Assembly (NCBI GenBank): GCA_025504975.1
Contig: JANUWI010000005.1
Span: 1,178,001 to 1,242,000 of the forward strand
Length of the DNA: 64,000 bases
Source: Plenodomus lindquistii
Lineage: Eukaryota > Ascomycota > Dothideomycetes > Pleosporales > Leptosphaeriaceae
Direction of reading: 5' to 3'
The notes under the pieces: model-generated
What the model was told of the DNA's origin: nothing
The model's database searches: none
Seen by the model: the letters and a program-made list of their open reading frames with translations, nothing else
Made by a program: the position numbers and the translations under genes
Shown here: one piece after another, positions 36,751-48,177 of the stretch
Layout of the letters: each line of letters begins with the position of its first letter
Numbering within the stretch: position 1 is the first letter of the stretch

Positions 36751-37478
36751 ATGGACAGCTACGACGAGGCCATTCTGTTCACATTCACCCAGCTCGAGTC
36801 GCGGCTAGACCGTCTCGAGTATCTCCTGGGCGGACCGCACAAGGACACGGCCGAAAAGCCAAAGACCGTCGCCGACCGCATACACCGAATCGAGAGGACC
36901 CTGCATGATCTTGTGGGCAAGACGTCGCTGCTTGACGATGCGCACGAATTATGTATGTACATGTCGCCCTCAGTATCAACAACGCCTTGCTGATGGTACA
37001 AGTGAGCAAACACAAGGACATTATCCTTCCTCCACAAGACCACGATGCAAGAGACGGCCCACCCCTCGACACCTCCCAGAAAGCCGTGCTCGTCGTAGAG
37101 AATGCCACCACCTTTGCGACTGTAGCCTCGCAGCTCAAAGCCCTCGAGGACCAGCAAATACCAACCAGCGATGGCTTCGCAAGACTCGCCGTGCTGCAGC
37201 CACGCATCGCCAAAGCCGAAGCACGTCAATTGGAACAGGCGCTCAAGATCTCTGAACTTCGGAGGCGGAATGGTCTCATCAACCAGCGATACAAGCAGAT
37301 CATGTTTGTGGGGGCTGGACGGTGCTGGGTTGACTACCACGACAGGCTCAACAAAACGCTGAGAACAATTGTGAGGGAAGAGTTCAAGCGGAAGCCAGAC
37401 AAGGATGGGAGCGAGGACCAATCCGGAAGCGAGGAGGAGAGCGAGGAGGATGAAAGCGAAGAGTCTGAGGAGCTCTAG
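36751..37478 (+). CDS. RO10-like nuclear distribution protein (dynactin p24-type)
   Basis: Exons 36751-36952 and 37003-37478 with a 50-nt intron give 225 residues. The protein is mostly coiled coil: LESRLDRLEYLLGG at the N-terminus, ADRIHRIERTLHDLVGK, then helices with SQLKALEDQQIPTSDGFARLAVLQPRI, ending in a strongly acidic Ser/Glu tail. This layout and these blocks resemble Neurospora RO-10 and the p22/p24 dynactin shoulder subunit, which helps anchor dynein cargo and is needed for nuclear movement in hyphae. Similarity is by pattern only, so moderate confidence. The upstream ATG at 36628 would add 41 residues of low-complexity sequence and is rejected. Confidence 0.7.
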
Positions 37479-38701
37479 TAAGTTGGCTTGGCCGGGACCA
37501 AAGTCAAACTATTGCATGGACATGTCGCATCGAGACATGCGGGACGGGTGTCAGGCAAGCAGTGGCATTGCAACGGTAAGCCAGACATTATGCATTGCAC
37601 ACCAACAGGCAGGCATTACACCTCCACGGCCGCATCTGACAGTTGACAGATACCGTCGGAGTCACAGTCGGAACATTGACGGTAATAGTACTTGACCAGT
37701 ATACGCCCTGCCAACTCTGTGCTGTTGGCAGTTGCATGCACAATCACCGACTTGGACCGACTGCGGACATTTGGTTCACTGGGTTATGTATAAACGTCAC
37801 GTGTCGCTTCACCCAAGTCGGCATCTCGGAATCTATCCGTTAGAAAAGACATCCCTGCATGCAATACCAGAAACAGGAAATTACCGCACACGTTGCCTTC
37901 TCCACAGACTGAAATCTAGACGGTTGACGGATGAAGAAATTCGGCCAGGTACACACAGAAGCAAAAAATCGTCCGAAGTGGAGGCAGACGATTGGTACCT
38001 GACGCTTAGCGTGGGAATGTGATGGGTTCACAAACCTGACATGATATTGATGCAGTGCAGTCTCAGGAGCAGGAAGACAGTGGTACGGCATACAGCGGCT
38101 TCTCAAATTAGGCGCCGGGATAGTTTCAATGCCAAAGTATGATGATGTCGATGTTGTAGTGCAAGATTGAATTGTGTGGTGTTCGGATGTTGAGGGATCC
38201 CTTTGCAAGGCGTGTGAGACGTGTTTCAGCATGGTCGCAGGTGGACTATAGGCTAGGATTTGCGGGAATGATTTGCACATGTACGGAGGAGGTGAAGCGA
38301 CACGTGCGTGTTGTGGTGTGCTGTGGGCCTGCAGGGCTGTGACGTTGTTGGAGGTGATGATGATTGATGATGGTGTGGTGTTCAAGATGCAAAGATGGTC
38401 AGACTCCACTTGGGCATCCCAGCTCCACTCATGCGCATGCCACGGTTCCGTTCTCAATTAGCCAAACGCCACATGTTGGGGCGTGCGGACATGATGCGTG
38501 GACGGGGTGTTTCCTTCAGCGTCGACATGTCTCTTCTGCCGTGGACGTTGGTGAAGCATCGTGTACAGCGTAGTGTGTGTGAGTGGGTGCATGGAAGTGG
38601 TTGTACGTGTGCGACAGCAAGTAGATATACATAGCTCTTTGCGCTCTGAGGCGCCGGTGAGTGGCGGCGCTACGACGAGTACCTAGACGCGCGTGTCCCT
38701 G

Positions 38702-38736
38702 TCCAGAGTCCAGAGTCCAGAGTCCAGAGTCCAGAC
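38702..38736. repeat. Tandem 7-mer (CCAGAGT)n, about 5 copies
   Basis: Direct perfect repetition of TCCAGAG, visible by eye. Confidence 0.95.
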
Positions 38737-39092
38737 TGGTGGCAGCGTAATCTGCTAAAGTGGGACGCAGTGCCTGCCAATGCGCAGCCAATGCGCAGCC
38801 AATCCCTGCGGACATGTGAAACGCTCCCCATGTTGCTGGCAGCCCCAGAACCGGCCAGGGCCTCTCCCAAAAGGCCGCCTGCATCCTCTCCCACACGCTG
38901 AGCCTGCATCGCCGTTTCTGCAGCCGCCAGCCGTCGCACACCCCAAGCCCGCCGCCTCCATTGCTGGCCCCTGGCTCCTGGCTCCTGGCTCTCTTTGACA
39001 GTGCCACTGCTTGCTTGCGCCTGTGCACCCACCCGTTCGTTGCGACAAACCACCGCCATCCCAGTATACATCGCCCGACATCCCCCCATCAT

Positions 39093-39127
39093 CGTCGCCC
39101 TCGTCGCCCTCGTCGCCCTCGTCGCCT
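39093..39127. repeat. Tandem 9-mer (CGTCGCCCT)n, about 4 copies
   Basis: Near-perfect direct repeats about 230 bp before the Sho1 start codon; probably in its promoter or 5' leader. Confidence 0.95.
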
Positions 39128-39357
39128 TCATCGCTGCTGGCCCAGACATTGATTGACACGGCCGCCGCGTTTCCACGTCCGCTTCCATCCAGCTGCACTT
39201 CCATTGTTGTCGCTGCATCCCTTCACACGGGCACCCACGCTCTTTAGCACCCATCCTCGGCGCCCCTCGTATCCGCGCATCCCTTTAATCGCCCCCATCG
39301 CCCACCGCCCAACGAATGCCCACGTACGGCTCGCCGACCCCCTCCTCTCTGCGCAAA

Positions 39358-40453
39358 ATGGAACACGGCTACGGTCACGGCCAAAAGGCCTCCTTCAGCC
39401 TCGGGCGCATCATCGGCGACCCTTTTGCCCTGGCCACCATCTCTATCGCCCTGGTAAGTCCCCCCTCCCCGCTGGAGCGCAGTCTGCAGAGGCCGAGTGG
39501 CTGACGTGCGTGCAACAGCTTGCCTGGATCATCGCCTTCGTCAGCTCCATCATATCCGCCATCCGCGGCGGCTTTCCCAATTTTGCATGGTGGACACTGG
39601 TCTTTATGTTCTTCTGCATTGCCGGCGTCACCGTCACCGTCGCCTCGGGCGCAGAGCGGACGTACCATGTCGCGGTAGGTTGCAACTGCCCACGCTGACC
39701 CAGATGCACTTGCTGATTCTGCCCAGATTGTCGGCTTCCTCGCTGCTGGCCTGGTCTTCACCACCTCTTCGGTCAATTCTCTTGTTTACTCGCCCATCGC
39801 GCCCTTTGAGGCAGCTGCGGCTGGCTACATTCTCCTCTCCATGATCGCTGTAAGCTGCCCCAAATCCTTTCATCCCAACTCACACCCCATACCGAACATG
39901 CCACTAACTCTGCGCCCAGATTGTATGGATCTTCTACTACGGCTCCCAACCACAGGCTAGCCACCGCGCCTTTGTCGACTCGTACGCCCTCCACAAAGAG
40001 CACCCAGGCTCCCGCTCCTCGCGTCCAATCTCCAACGGCTACACCAACCGCCCCGAAACCCAAGTCACTAACCAAGCACCCCAAATGTACACTTCCGCCC
40101 AGCTCAACGGCTTCGAGACTTCCTCCCCCGTATCAGGCTATCCCGGTGGCCCAGCTGGCGCCAACGGCCGCAACAGCTCGGCTCCCCAGTTCGGCGGCAT
40201 CTCCAACAATGGCATTCCCAACGCCGCCACTCCCACACAAGACGAGCCCCACCAGCAAGAAGCCTCGATCGAGTACCCCTACCGCGCCAAGGCCATCTAC
40301 AGCTATGAGGCCAACCCCGACGATGCAAACGAGATTAGCTTCCAGAAACACGATGTGCTGGAGGTGTCTGATGTCAGTGGGCGGTGGTGGCAGGCCAAGA
40401 AGCCAAACGGCGAGACGGGTATTGCGCCGAGCAATTACCTTATTTTGCTGTAA
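39358..40453 (+). CDS. sho1: High-osmolarity signalling protein Sho1
   Basis: Exons 39358-39453, 39519-39674, 39727-39849 and 39920-40453, introns 65, 52 and 70 nt, 302 residues. Family start FSLGRIIGDPFALATISIALLAWIIAF, four transmembrane helices in the first ~130 residues, a Pro/Ser/Gly/Asn-rich cytoplasmic linker, and a C-terminal SH3 domain (YRAKAIYSYEANPDDANEIS, then WWQAKKPNGETGIAPSNYL). Sho1 senses osmotic and surface cues at the plasma membrane and recruits Pbs2 through the SH3 domain, feeding the HOG and invasive-growth MAP kinase pathways. An in-frame ATG at 39316 would add 14 residues; 39358 aligns better with known starts. Confidence 0.95.
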
Positions 40454-41394
40454 AAAGGACTGGATTCTTCATTGCACAATCTTCCATTAACGACTTGCCA
40501 CGACTCTCTTTGGCTTCGGATTTGATATACTTCTACAGACTGGTGGCGACAAGATCACTCGCACACATTACCCGCTCTTGGTGCGAGATGGACGGAACGG
40601 ATCGCGTTGGATTCGAGAAGTTTAAAAAGCTGGAGTGGAAACGGAAGGGGCTGGACCATTGGGCCTTCCCGAGGGTGTTTCCTTTCTCTCTGCTTTTGCT
40701 CCTTCCTTCGCACGATACCCGGAGCTCTTTGTTGATCTGACTGATTTTTTGATTCTTCTATATTCTCCTCCTTTTTTTCACCTTAATTTCAAATCTCTTC
40801 ACGCTTCTCCTACAACGGAGATGGTGATGATCACCACTACCTTATCTTCCGTGTATCTGCACATTTCCTTCCCTTAGCTCTGTTTCGAATTTCAACTGTG
40901 ATTTGATAGGGCTGGCGTTGTTCGTTCGAGGAACGCGCTCAGCAACGGCGTCTCTGGATACTGTTTTCCACTGGAGGGATCGTGTTCCTCGACCTTTGTA
41001 TTTCATAGTACGTGTGTTGATGTTGAGGAGGAAAAGCAACAAAGCGCATAGGGCGTGTCTGTGTATGAATGGGGGTGTTGAAGGGGCTGTATGTGTATAG
41101 GCTGTGAGTAGATATGAGGTATAAGTACAGGTATATGCACTGATTGCTAGGCAAAAGCAAAACAAGTGGAGTGAAGTGGAAAGGTGCGATAGAATGAACA
41201 AAGTCCATCTTCATAACATTCAGTTCTTCGTTCTCGTGTCCTTGAGATCAGTATCACTCATGCCATTATTCTTCAAACATGTACATCGGACTGAACAAAA
41301 CTATCGACACGCGGTCTAAGCAGTCTCACATATAGTCCCACATTGTCCCCCTTCTTCCTCACTCTCTCAGGAGAAAAAATAAATCACAATCAAC
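40454..41394. other. Intergenic, 3' flank of Sho1
   Basis: Pyrimidine-rich 3' UTR-like sequence; no supported gene. Confidence 0.5.
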
Positions 41395-41978
41395 TCAACT
41401 CAATTTCCTCTTACACCGCATACTCCCCAGCCTCTCCTTCAACCCCACAATCCCCAACTCGCCCCACGTGAGCTGATACCCCGGGACATGTTTTTTACAT
41501 TTTGCATCTCTATCCAACTATCAGTTGACATGGTGTACGTTGGAAAAGAAAGCGAAAAAGGAAGAAGAGAATAGAAGGAGAACAAGCAGGAGTGGACAGG
41601 GGACAACAGGATAGTAGGTAGGGTAGGTAAGGGGAAAAAAAAAGAAAGAGAAAAGAGGAAGAGGATATAAAGAAAAAAAAATTAAGGGGATAGTTTCTTT
41701 TTTCCTTACCGATAGATTTTACAGCTCACGCCGCCTGTTAGGGAGTTCATGCGTTCGATGGGCCAGGGGACGAGGGAAGTTGTTGGGACGCATTTTCCTA
41801 GGGGTGTGGTGATGCGGGAGCAGTAGGTTGAGGCGCAGACGTTGAGGAGGTAGGTTGTTGTGCGGGGGTGGAGGGTGGTGGTGGTGGTGCTGTTGGTCAT
41901 TTGGTGGTGGGGGTTGGGGTCGGCGGTTACAAGGGGTAGGAGGATGGCGAGAAGAAGGGGCAGGAGGGGGAGGTGCAT
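41395..41978 (-). CDS. Small secreted cysteine-containing protein
   Basis: Exon 1 41710-41978 and exon 2 41395-41509 with a 200-nt intron (41510-41709) give 127 residues. The intron donor GTAAGG overlaps an in-frame TAA, so the unspliced frame stops at 90 residues. The second exon reads CKKHVPGYQLTWGELG in phase. The N-terminus MHLPLLPLLLAILLPLVTA is a textbook signal peptide; no transmembrane segment follows. The mature part has six cysteines (VCASTYC, GKC, SCK, AKC, MRC), enough for three disulphides. No family recognised. The ATG directly follows a (CA)n tract. The intron is long and polypurine/pyrimidine-rich for this genome, so the second exon is less certain than the first. Confidence 0.6.

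Positions 41979-41980
<2 letters not shown>

Positions 41981-42028
<48 letters not shown>
41981..42028. repeat. (TG)24 microsatellite abutting a start codon
   Basis: Uninterrupted TG dinucleotides on the plus strand; on the coding strand this is (CA)n ending 2 nt before the ATG of the secreted-protein gene. It belongs to that gene's 5' leader or core promoter. Confidence 0.97.
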
Positions 42029-42030
<2 letters not shown>

Positions 42031-43014
42031 TAGGCAGCCTTCAAGGGGTTGTTGGGTGAAGATGGAAGGGTGGACTGGAAATGGTCTTATAGATGGGTTG
42101 GATTATCTTGGATACGAGGTTGTTTGTAGCGTTGTATTATGCAAGGATGCATGAAGCAACGGACCAGCCTTGGTATTGTTGGTTAGCGGTGGTCGGGTGT
42201 GGGAGATGAAAGAATAGTCAAAGCGTGACGCTGAAGGACAAGCATTTTGAAAGAAAATAACCGCAAGTCCTCAGTCCCTTTGTTGATTACTCGACGTCCT
42301 CTCTATATTCATGAAATGTGCAACTGGTCAACTATTTCTCGTCAGGTCAGGAAATCACATATTCTCAGGGGGGGTGCGGAGGAAAAGTAGCACTGTACAG
42401 CAATTCTAACTCGTTGAAGTGCACTTGACGGTACGGTAGTATGCTGAATATAGTATGTATGTCCTCGATCTTACCTTACCTACTGCATCTGTGCAGTGTA
42501 TGGGCATCACCTCCTTGATGATGGAAAGAGCCTGTAGTACAAACCCCCATAGCGATTTGACAAACAGCCATCTCGTAAGTGTCCTGGCTTCTGGCTGCTC
42601 AATTTGTGCACTGGTCGGGAGTGTGAAACTTTGATCGAGCTTGCGTCAGTACAATCTTATATGTATCCGTCTCCAAACTACATCAGGCTCAGGATTGAAA
42701 CCGTTCACTTCCTGTGCGTTGAATGGCAGCCGGACCCATGTTTTGGAGTCCAGCAGATTACCTAGATTGTCTGAGGATACTTCTTGGGAGCACCTGCCCA
42801 GCAAAGAAAGCACGACGATGCGCTGCCCACGTGCTGGCGAGGGAAGTCGCGTCTCGACCTGACCCACTTGCGATCACACGGCAATCGCGCTCTGAGCGAC
42901 TACCACTCACACTCATACTCACTCCGCAAGGTTCTGCACGCCACAACACTGAACCTCTAGGACGCCCGCAATCGCCTTGTGTCGCCCATGAGGGGTGGAG
43001 TGAGACAACACACG
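42029..43014. other. Intergenic, nothing recognised
   Basis: 986 bp between divergent genes; short open frames on both strands only. Confidence 0.5.
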
Positions 43015-44687
43015 ATGCCTTCACCTCGCACCAATGCCGAGCAAGGCGACGAGCTCAGTACTGCCCTCGCAAAGCTAGAACGGTGAGTGTCACAAATCCA
43101 AATTGTATCATCACACACCGTCACCACGCACACCTACCATGTAGAGCGAAGCGCCGAGGTCTCAACATCGCCAAACAGTGAGAGCTGCGACCGAATGAGA
43201 CGAAGAGACTGCGGGCTGACAGCAATAGGCACAGCGCCATTGATGATGAGCTCCTACAGTGGGAACGTCACAAACTGTGCCTCCTTACCAAACGAACTTT
43301 GGCGGCGGGGCAAAAGGAGGACTGGCTGAACGACACTCACCGCCATACGATTGTTCCGTACTCGAAGGCGTGGAACTTGGACTTCGCGCAGAAGATGCAA
43401 AAGCGTTTACCGCCGGAGATACGCAGCATGGTGTTTGACCATCTCTGGGACTTCAATTACAAACCGATGTACATCCGCGCTCTTGGTGCATCGCACGTTG
43501 AGACAACACATGACATCAACGTCAACGTCCGGTACCCAAAAGGCTGCAGTCAGAACGTCAAAAGGCAAGTTTCCTTCTCCTCTCGTTCATCCGGGGTCTC
43601 CGCCGCGATGACGAGATAGCTATGCACACCTCGTGCGAGAACGGAAGTCTACCACACTACCTGAGCCGCGAGTTTGTCGGGAACAGTACCGTGATCGAAG
43701 TCGTGCAGTCTTTGTACAGGAAAATCGGCTCCTTCTCACTGATGGTATGCCACACAAACTGGCTGAAAGATATTCTCGCACGCGATCCCTTCCACGTCGG
43801 TATCACAACAGCAGAGGCACTTCGCAGTATGACCTTGCACTGCAAAATGGACCGCTACCGCCGCCGTCACTGCAGGAATAAACTTGGATACCTTCATACC
43901 CTCACAGACCACAGACATAGCGTACGTGGATGCTGAAGCGCTGCGCAACGACTTTTCAGCTCTCAATTGTATTGCCAAAAAACCGGACTTCAAATTGCAC
44001 CTCCAGCTTGTACAGCGTAATCTCCGCCTGCGTGTATTTAAAGAGGTCATGGACGTACTTTACGACGTCATCGACGAGTTTGTCGAACACGGCGCCAGCG
44101 TCACCGCGTCCTGGGCCTATCGCGGGAACTGGAAGCCCTGGAAATGTCCTCATTACATGAACAGATCGATTTGGGAGATCACGCATATATTCGATATGTC
44201 GTTTCCCGGTGACCAGGTCGAGATGCAGAGGTGTTATGATCAGGCGAGTTGCACCTCCATCTGATTGAGGGCGTGCTGACAGCGCTCGCTTTGACAGAAT
44301 TCAGTGGACTTCCTACCCCGGCATACCAAGAAAGAAGTCGAGCTTCCAGAATACGAAGTCTGGGAAGACGGCACCACAATGGTTTACAGAGGACTTCGCC
44401 CCCGCGCCGAAACGGAAGACTATTTTGAGGACGATTTTGCGACTTTCCCGCCGCAGTTTTCGGCTCCGTGGGTGAACGACATGGTGCATGGTATGTGTCC
44501 GGACGACGAGAACGAGTTCACAACGGATGATGAGGCGGACCCGTACGATGAAGATGAGGAGTCGGATAGTAGTGATGATGAGGGGAGCCAGGAGAGTGAG
44601 CGAGACAAGAGTCATGACAAGCCCAAGCCTCGCAAAGAGCGCACCAGCAGACTCAAGAAGGGGCGTGTTATGTGGGGTAAGAGGTGA
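43015..44687 (+). pseudogene. Lineage-specific intracellular protein gene, reading frame disturbed
   Basis: Exons 43015-43082, 43145-43177 and 43229-43564 splice cleanly and encode a basic start, then LPPEIRSMVFDHLWDFNYKP, typical of uncharacterised Pleosporales proteins with an F-box-like opening. Exon 3 ends at an AG|GCAAGT donor; splicing to 43619 gives YAHLVRER, after which similarity-like sequence moves to another frame (LPHYLSREFVG, from about 43640). Near 43865 it moves again to the frame that continues through DAEALRNDF and WAYRGNWKPW to 44243. A second GC-type intron (44244-44297) leads to the last exon with an acidic Asp/Glu/Ser run and a basic end. The second shift might instead be a 49-nt intron (GTATGA to TGCAG at about 43830-43878). 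The first shift has no such explanation. Function unknown; could be functional if my splicing is wrong. Confidence 0.5.
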
Positions 44688-45228
44688 GATAGTAGATACT
44701 CAGCTGGGTGATCTCAACATGCTCAGATGGTACATGGATCATCATGCCTGCACAGTGGAGACGCAAGTCTCAACTCGATTCGGCGTTAGTTTTCAACTGG
44801 GGAAGAGATGCGCTTTTCTGGCTGCAGCTTCAACCATGGAATAGGAACGAGAGGGATATGAGGGATATGCTCTCCATGAGCAGTAGTTGATGTATGCTAC
44901 TCGAGTACGTACATGTCTCAACATATTATAGCATATGTCTCTACATGAATCGTTGGACCAAAACCTCTTTCCACACAGCGCTGGGACCCTAGGGCTAAAG
45001 CCTAAACGGTGAAAACCTAGCACATTGGTCTTGAGATCTGTGCACGTCAAAGTAAGAACGCACTGATGTGATGAACAATAGTCTATGCTCGCTTCCAAAA
45101 GTAGGTATGGGTATGTATACTCCTGCATGCCTCATCTGCATCATCCTCGCCATGCTCACACCCCAACATGCAATCATGCCAGTGCTATCGCCATGCCACA
45201 AAAACCACCCTGTTTTGTTCTGAACGCC
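44688..45228. other. Intergenic between convergent genes
   Basis: 541 bp, no supported gene. Confidence 0.5.
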
Positions 45229-46967
45229 TCAAACCTCCAAATCATAAAAAGAGAATCCGCAGTACAATGCTCGCAAAAAGACCGCATACACCGCTGCCCA
45301 AAGATGGACAAAGCGGTAAGTCTTGTCACACCCAATCCTACCAAGCAACTCCTTGCGATCCGCATGACTGGGAATACTAATCCCGCTACTCCTGCTGCTC
45401 TCGCGCCGGACTGTGCGCCGTCCATTCATTTTTGCAAACGTGAGTTGATCGGCGCTGACTTCTTCTTCGCGGGGCTGTGGCATTGCGCTCATTCCGCTCT
45501 CGCCGCACGTAGTCGCGAGGTTGAAGATTGTGCTCGTGGGGTCGTGTTGCTGTTGTTGGTTCTCCAACTCTTCATCCTCTTCACCTTCGTCGTCGGAGCG
45601 GATGTCATCCGCCGCGTTGCCCTTGAGCACCTTATACACAACTTTGAGAATTGTGGCAAACCAGAAACAACAGATGACCTGCAGCGTGAGCAGCAGCGCC
45701 AAAAAATAGTACCGGATGCTGGGGTTCCAGCAGATGGGTCCGTTGCGGTCATTGTAGGCTTTGAGGAGATTGGCCCATGGATCCTGGCCGCCGTATGCAA
45801 TGAAAGCGGACGTATTCGACATGGGGACAAAGGATGTGGGCGCAGATTTTGAGTCGGCGAGGTAGCAGCCGGGAGCCATGTCGACGGGGGCATAGGCGTA
45901 GACGGACCAGCAAACCATCATGTAGAAGAGATGACGCGTAACGAACCAGGAGATGACGAAAACACCAAAGGCGATGTCGCAGGCGGTAGTGTAACCCATG
46001 TATTTAAGGAGTTTGGCAGTCTAGCGATGTTAGTTCAGTTGTCCTGTGGACTGCAGCGGCACCAACTTACTGGAAGGATAATATCGACGAAATCCATGAT
46101 GGCGAGGATGACGATGCCTACGCGCATGTGGTAGTAGCCGTAGGAGAGGAAGATGAGGGCGATTGTAAAGATGTGATGGGTGAACATTTGCGCATAGTCT
46201 TTGCGCTTCTCCTCTACGTTGACGACGAGAATCTGCTGGACCCAGAATCCCCATTGGACGAGGTAGTACCATTTGAGCAGACCCTCGACCTCACGGAAAG
46301 GCCAGCCTTTCCAAATACCGTGGAGATTGAGCCAGAAGTCGGAGTGGTACATGATGTACTGTGCAGAGGTTAGCATCGGACGGCCCGAACAATGCATTGT
46401 TGCCACGTACCATGCCCAACAACCACGAGGCAGTATAGTAGACAATTAACCAAGCCTGCTCCTTGAACCTATCGAGCCCCTTCTTCGTTCTGATGCCGCC
46501 GAGCCTAGCTAGCGGATCCAGAAAGTATTCCATGACGGCGACTCGCACTCCAGTGAAGATGACGGTCCACACCATGACAAAGTATAGGTCGTCGGTGCCG
46601 CAGCCGTACATGTTTGTTTCGGGGTTGTAGTAGGACATGTTGAGGAACTTTGTGGTGCGACTTCGGGCGCGGGGGAAGAACATGTGTGTTAGTGCGAGAA
46701 GGGAGAGAAGATTGACGGAGATGCCTGTGCAATGGCTCAATTAGCAGAGCGCCCGTAGGGACAGTAGTGAAGGAAGAGGTACTCACCAATCTGGTGTTCG
46801 CATATGAGGGTGCATAGCGAAGCTACTAGCCCATCGTCGTGCACCTTCTTCTTGGACTGCAGTTTCCGGCGAGCTGGTGCAATGGCCGCTTTTTGCTGTT
46901 GCTTCTCTGCAGTGTGTGAATGGCCGAGGGTCCCATTGCCATTGGGCAGCGACGACGTGGTCGCCAT
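45229..46967 (-). CDS. lag1: Ceramide synthase (sphingosine N-acyltransferase), Lag1 family
   Basis: Exons 46787-46967, 46411-46724, 46071-46358 and 45229-46020, introns 62, 52 and 50 nt, 524 residues. Multi-pass ER membrane protein with the TLC domain; the Lag1 motif reads HHIFTIALIFLSYGYYHMRVG followed by VILAIMDFVDIILPTAKLLKY, with the paired histidines thought to be catalytic. YYTASWLLGM and YHSDFWLNL belong to the same domain. It condenses a fatty acyl-CoA with a sphingoid base to give (dihydro)ceramide. After the last TM segment a polar tail of about 150 residues carries an acidic stretch (DDEGEEDEELE), common in fungal members and a likely phosphorylation site. A lag1/lac1 (barA/lagA) paralogue choice cannot be made here. 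Confidence 0.95.
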
Positions 46968-47291
46968 GGTGGGCGGCCTCGACAGATTATGGGGGCGAGG
47001 TATGCGACTGCGATGTTATCGTGGGCGAGTGTCGTGGGGGTGCAGGTTTGCTGTCGAGTGTGCCGGGCAGGGTGTACGAAAGCTGGTCGGGGAGCACAGC
47101 CGAAGGTGCGAACAGGGCCTGTGGTCGCAAAGCGGGTGCTCTGAATCGAGACGGTTGGATCGTCGATATTGGCAGGCTGTAACGAGCGTAGAGGTGGGCA
47201 AACGAGTCTTAGCACGCAGGCGGCATGGACGTGGATGCGGGCAGGGTGGAGGGAGAGCACGGGGGAAGAATGGGCTATGTGGTCACGGTAG

Positions 47292-47334
<43 letters not shown>

Positions 47335-48177
47335 ACCGACAGGCTGGCAGAGAGAGAGGGATTGCGACAGATGTTTCGAAGAGAAAGCGGTGTGGTGTTC
47401 CCAGCACGAGAATCCAGGGTTCACAGTCTGGTGCATGGGGCAAGCGCGATAGCACACCTGTCACCACCACAAGCTCCTGATGATCCAATCGCCCGACCAC
47501 CGTTTCTGCTGATCTCGCTCGTTTGCCCCAAGATAGGCCCCGTGGGTACAGCAGGCGCGGTGGGCGGAATTTGTGAACAGCTGTCGCGGACGCTAGCAAT
47601 CGCTGTTGGCCTGCAACACGCTACCTTTTTGGGGGCTCCAAAAATCGGGTCGGCACACTCGCCTACACGGTGCCGTCGACTAGTCTTGCCTCTTGAAATG
47701 CCCAAGAGACAAAGTCAATTGCAGCTGAAGCAAAAAGAGGGCCTTCTTATGACCGTCTCAATTGCCATGGCAGTACAGTAGATCGATTGTGGCTACTCTC
47801 GTCCCGTGCAGAAAGAGGAAGAGCTGAGCGAGTGGGCTCTGCCAAGACTTCCGACATGCGAGCCATCGTTTCCGAACAGCCAGGGCCAGCGTGTTTCAGC
47901 CTGTCAGCCAATCAACACGCCACGCCTACATTGCTACCCCGCCATACACAGTACGACATTGCCCTGCCCTCATGCCATTGTCGAATCAGCCCATGGGCAC
48001 ATCCCCCTCCACCCCACCGACATAGTACCCACAATGCAAAGCACGAGTGATGACTAGTGGTAATTACTATTAATCAACATCATCCTATCCTACAAACAGC
48101 GCAAAAGCAGACCGACCCAGTGCAATCTTCTTCCAAGTGAAACCATACAACAAAAAAACTCCATGCTCTACACTCCC
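46968..48177. other. Intergenic 1.2 kb, promoter of ceramide synthase
   Basis: No supported gene. A 325-codon plus-strand frame (46804-47781) and a 257-codon minus frame lie over each other, overlap the ceramide synthase first exon and run through a tetranucleotide repeat, so both are judged artefacts of GC-rich sequence. Confidence 0.5.
47294..47333. repeat. (GGCA)n tetranucleotide microsatellite, about 10 copies
   Basis: Perfect direct repetition of GGCA, about 330 bp upstream of the ceramide synthase start codon. Confidence 0.95.

Larger units (their letters stand above)
37479..39357. other. Intergenic 1.9 kb rich in minisatellites
   Basis: No supported gene. Open frames of up to 205 codons arise from GC-rich, repetitive sequence and occur on both strands at the same place. 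Contains the two tandem arrays listed separately, plus short repeats such as three copies of an 11-mer GCGCAGCCAAT near 38780 and GGCTCCT units near 38970. It also carries the Sho1 promoter. Confidence 0.5.

Noticed and set aside
38516..39254. Long minus-strand frames (up to 194 codons)
   Set aside because: Low-complexity, minisatellite-derived; several overlapping frames at once.
46804..47781. 325-codon plus-strand frame upstream of and overlapping the ceramide synthase
   Set aside because: Antisense to a real exon, runs through a GGCA microsatellite, overlaps an equally long minus frame, and has no domain.
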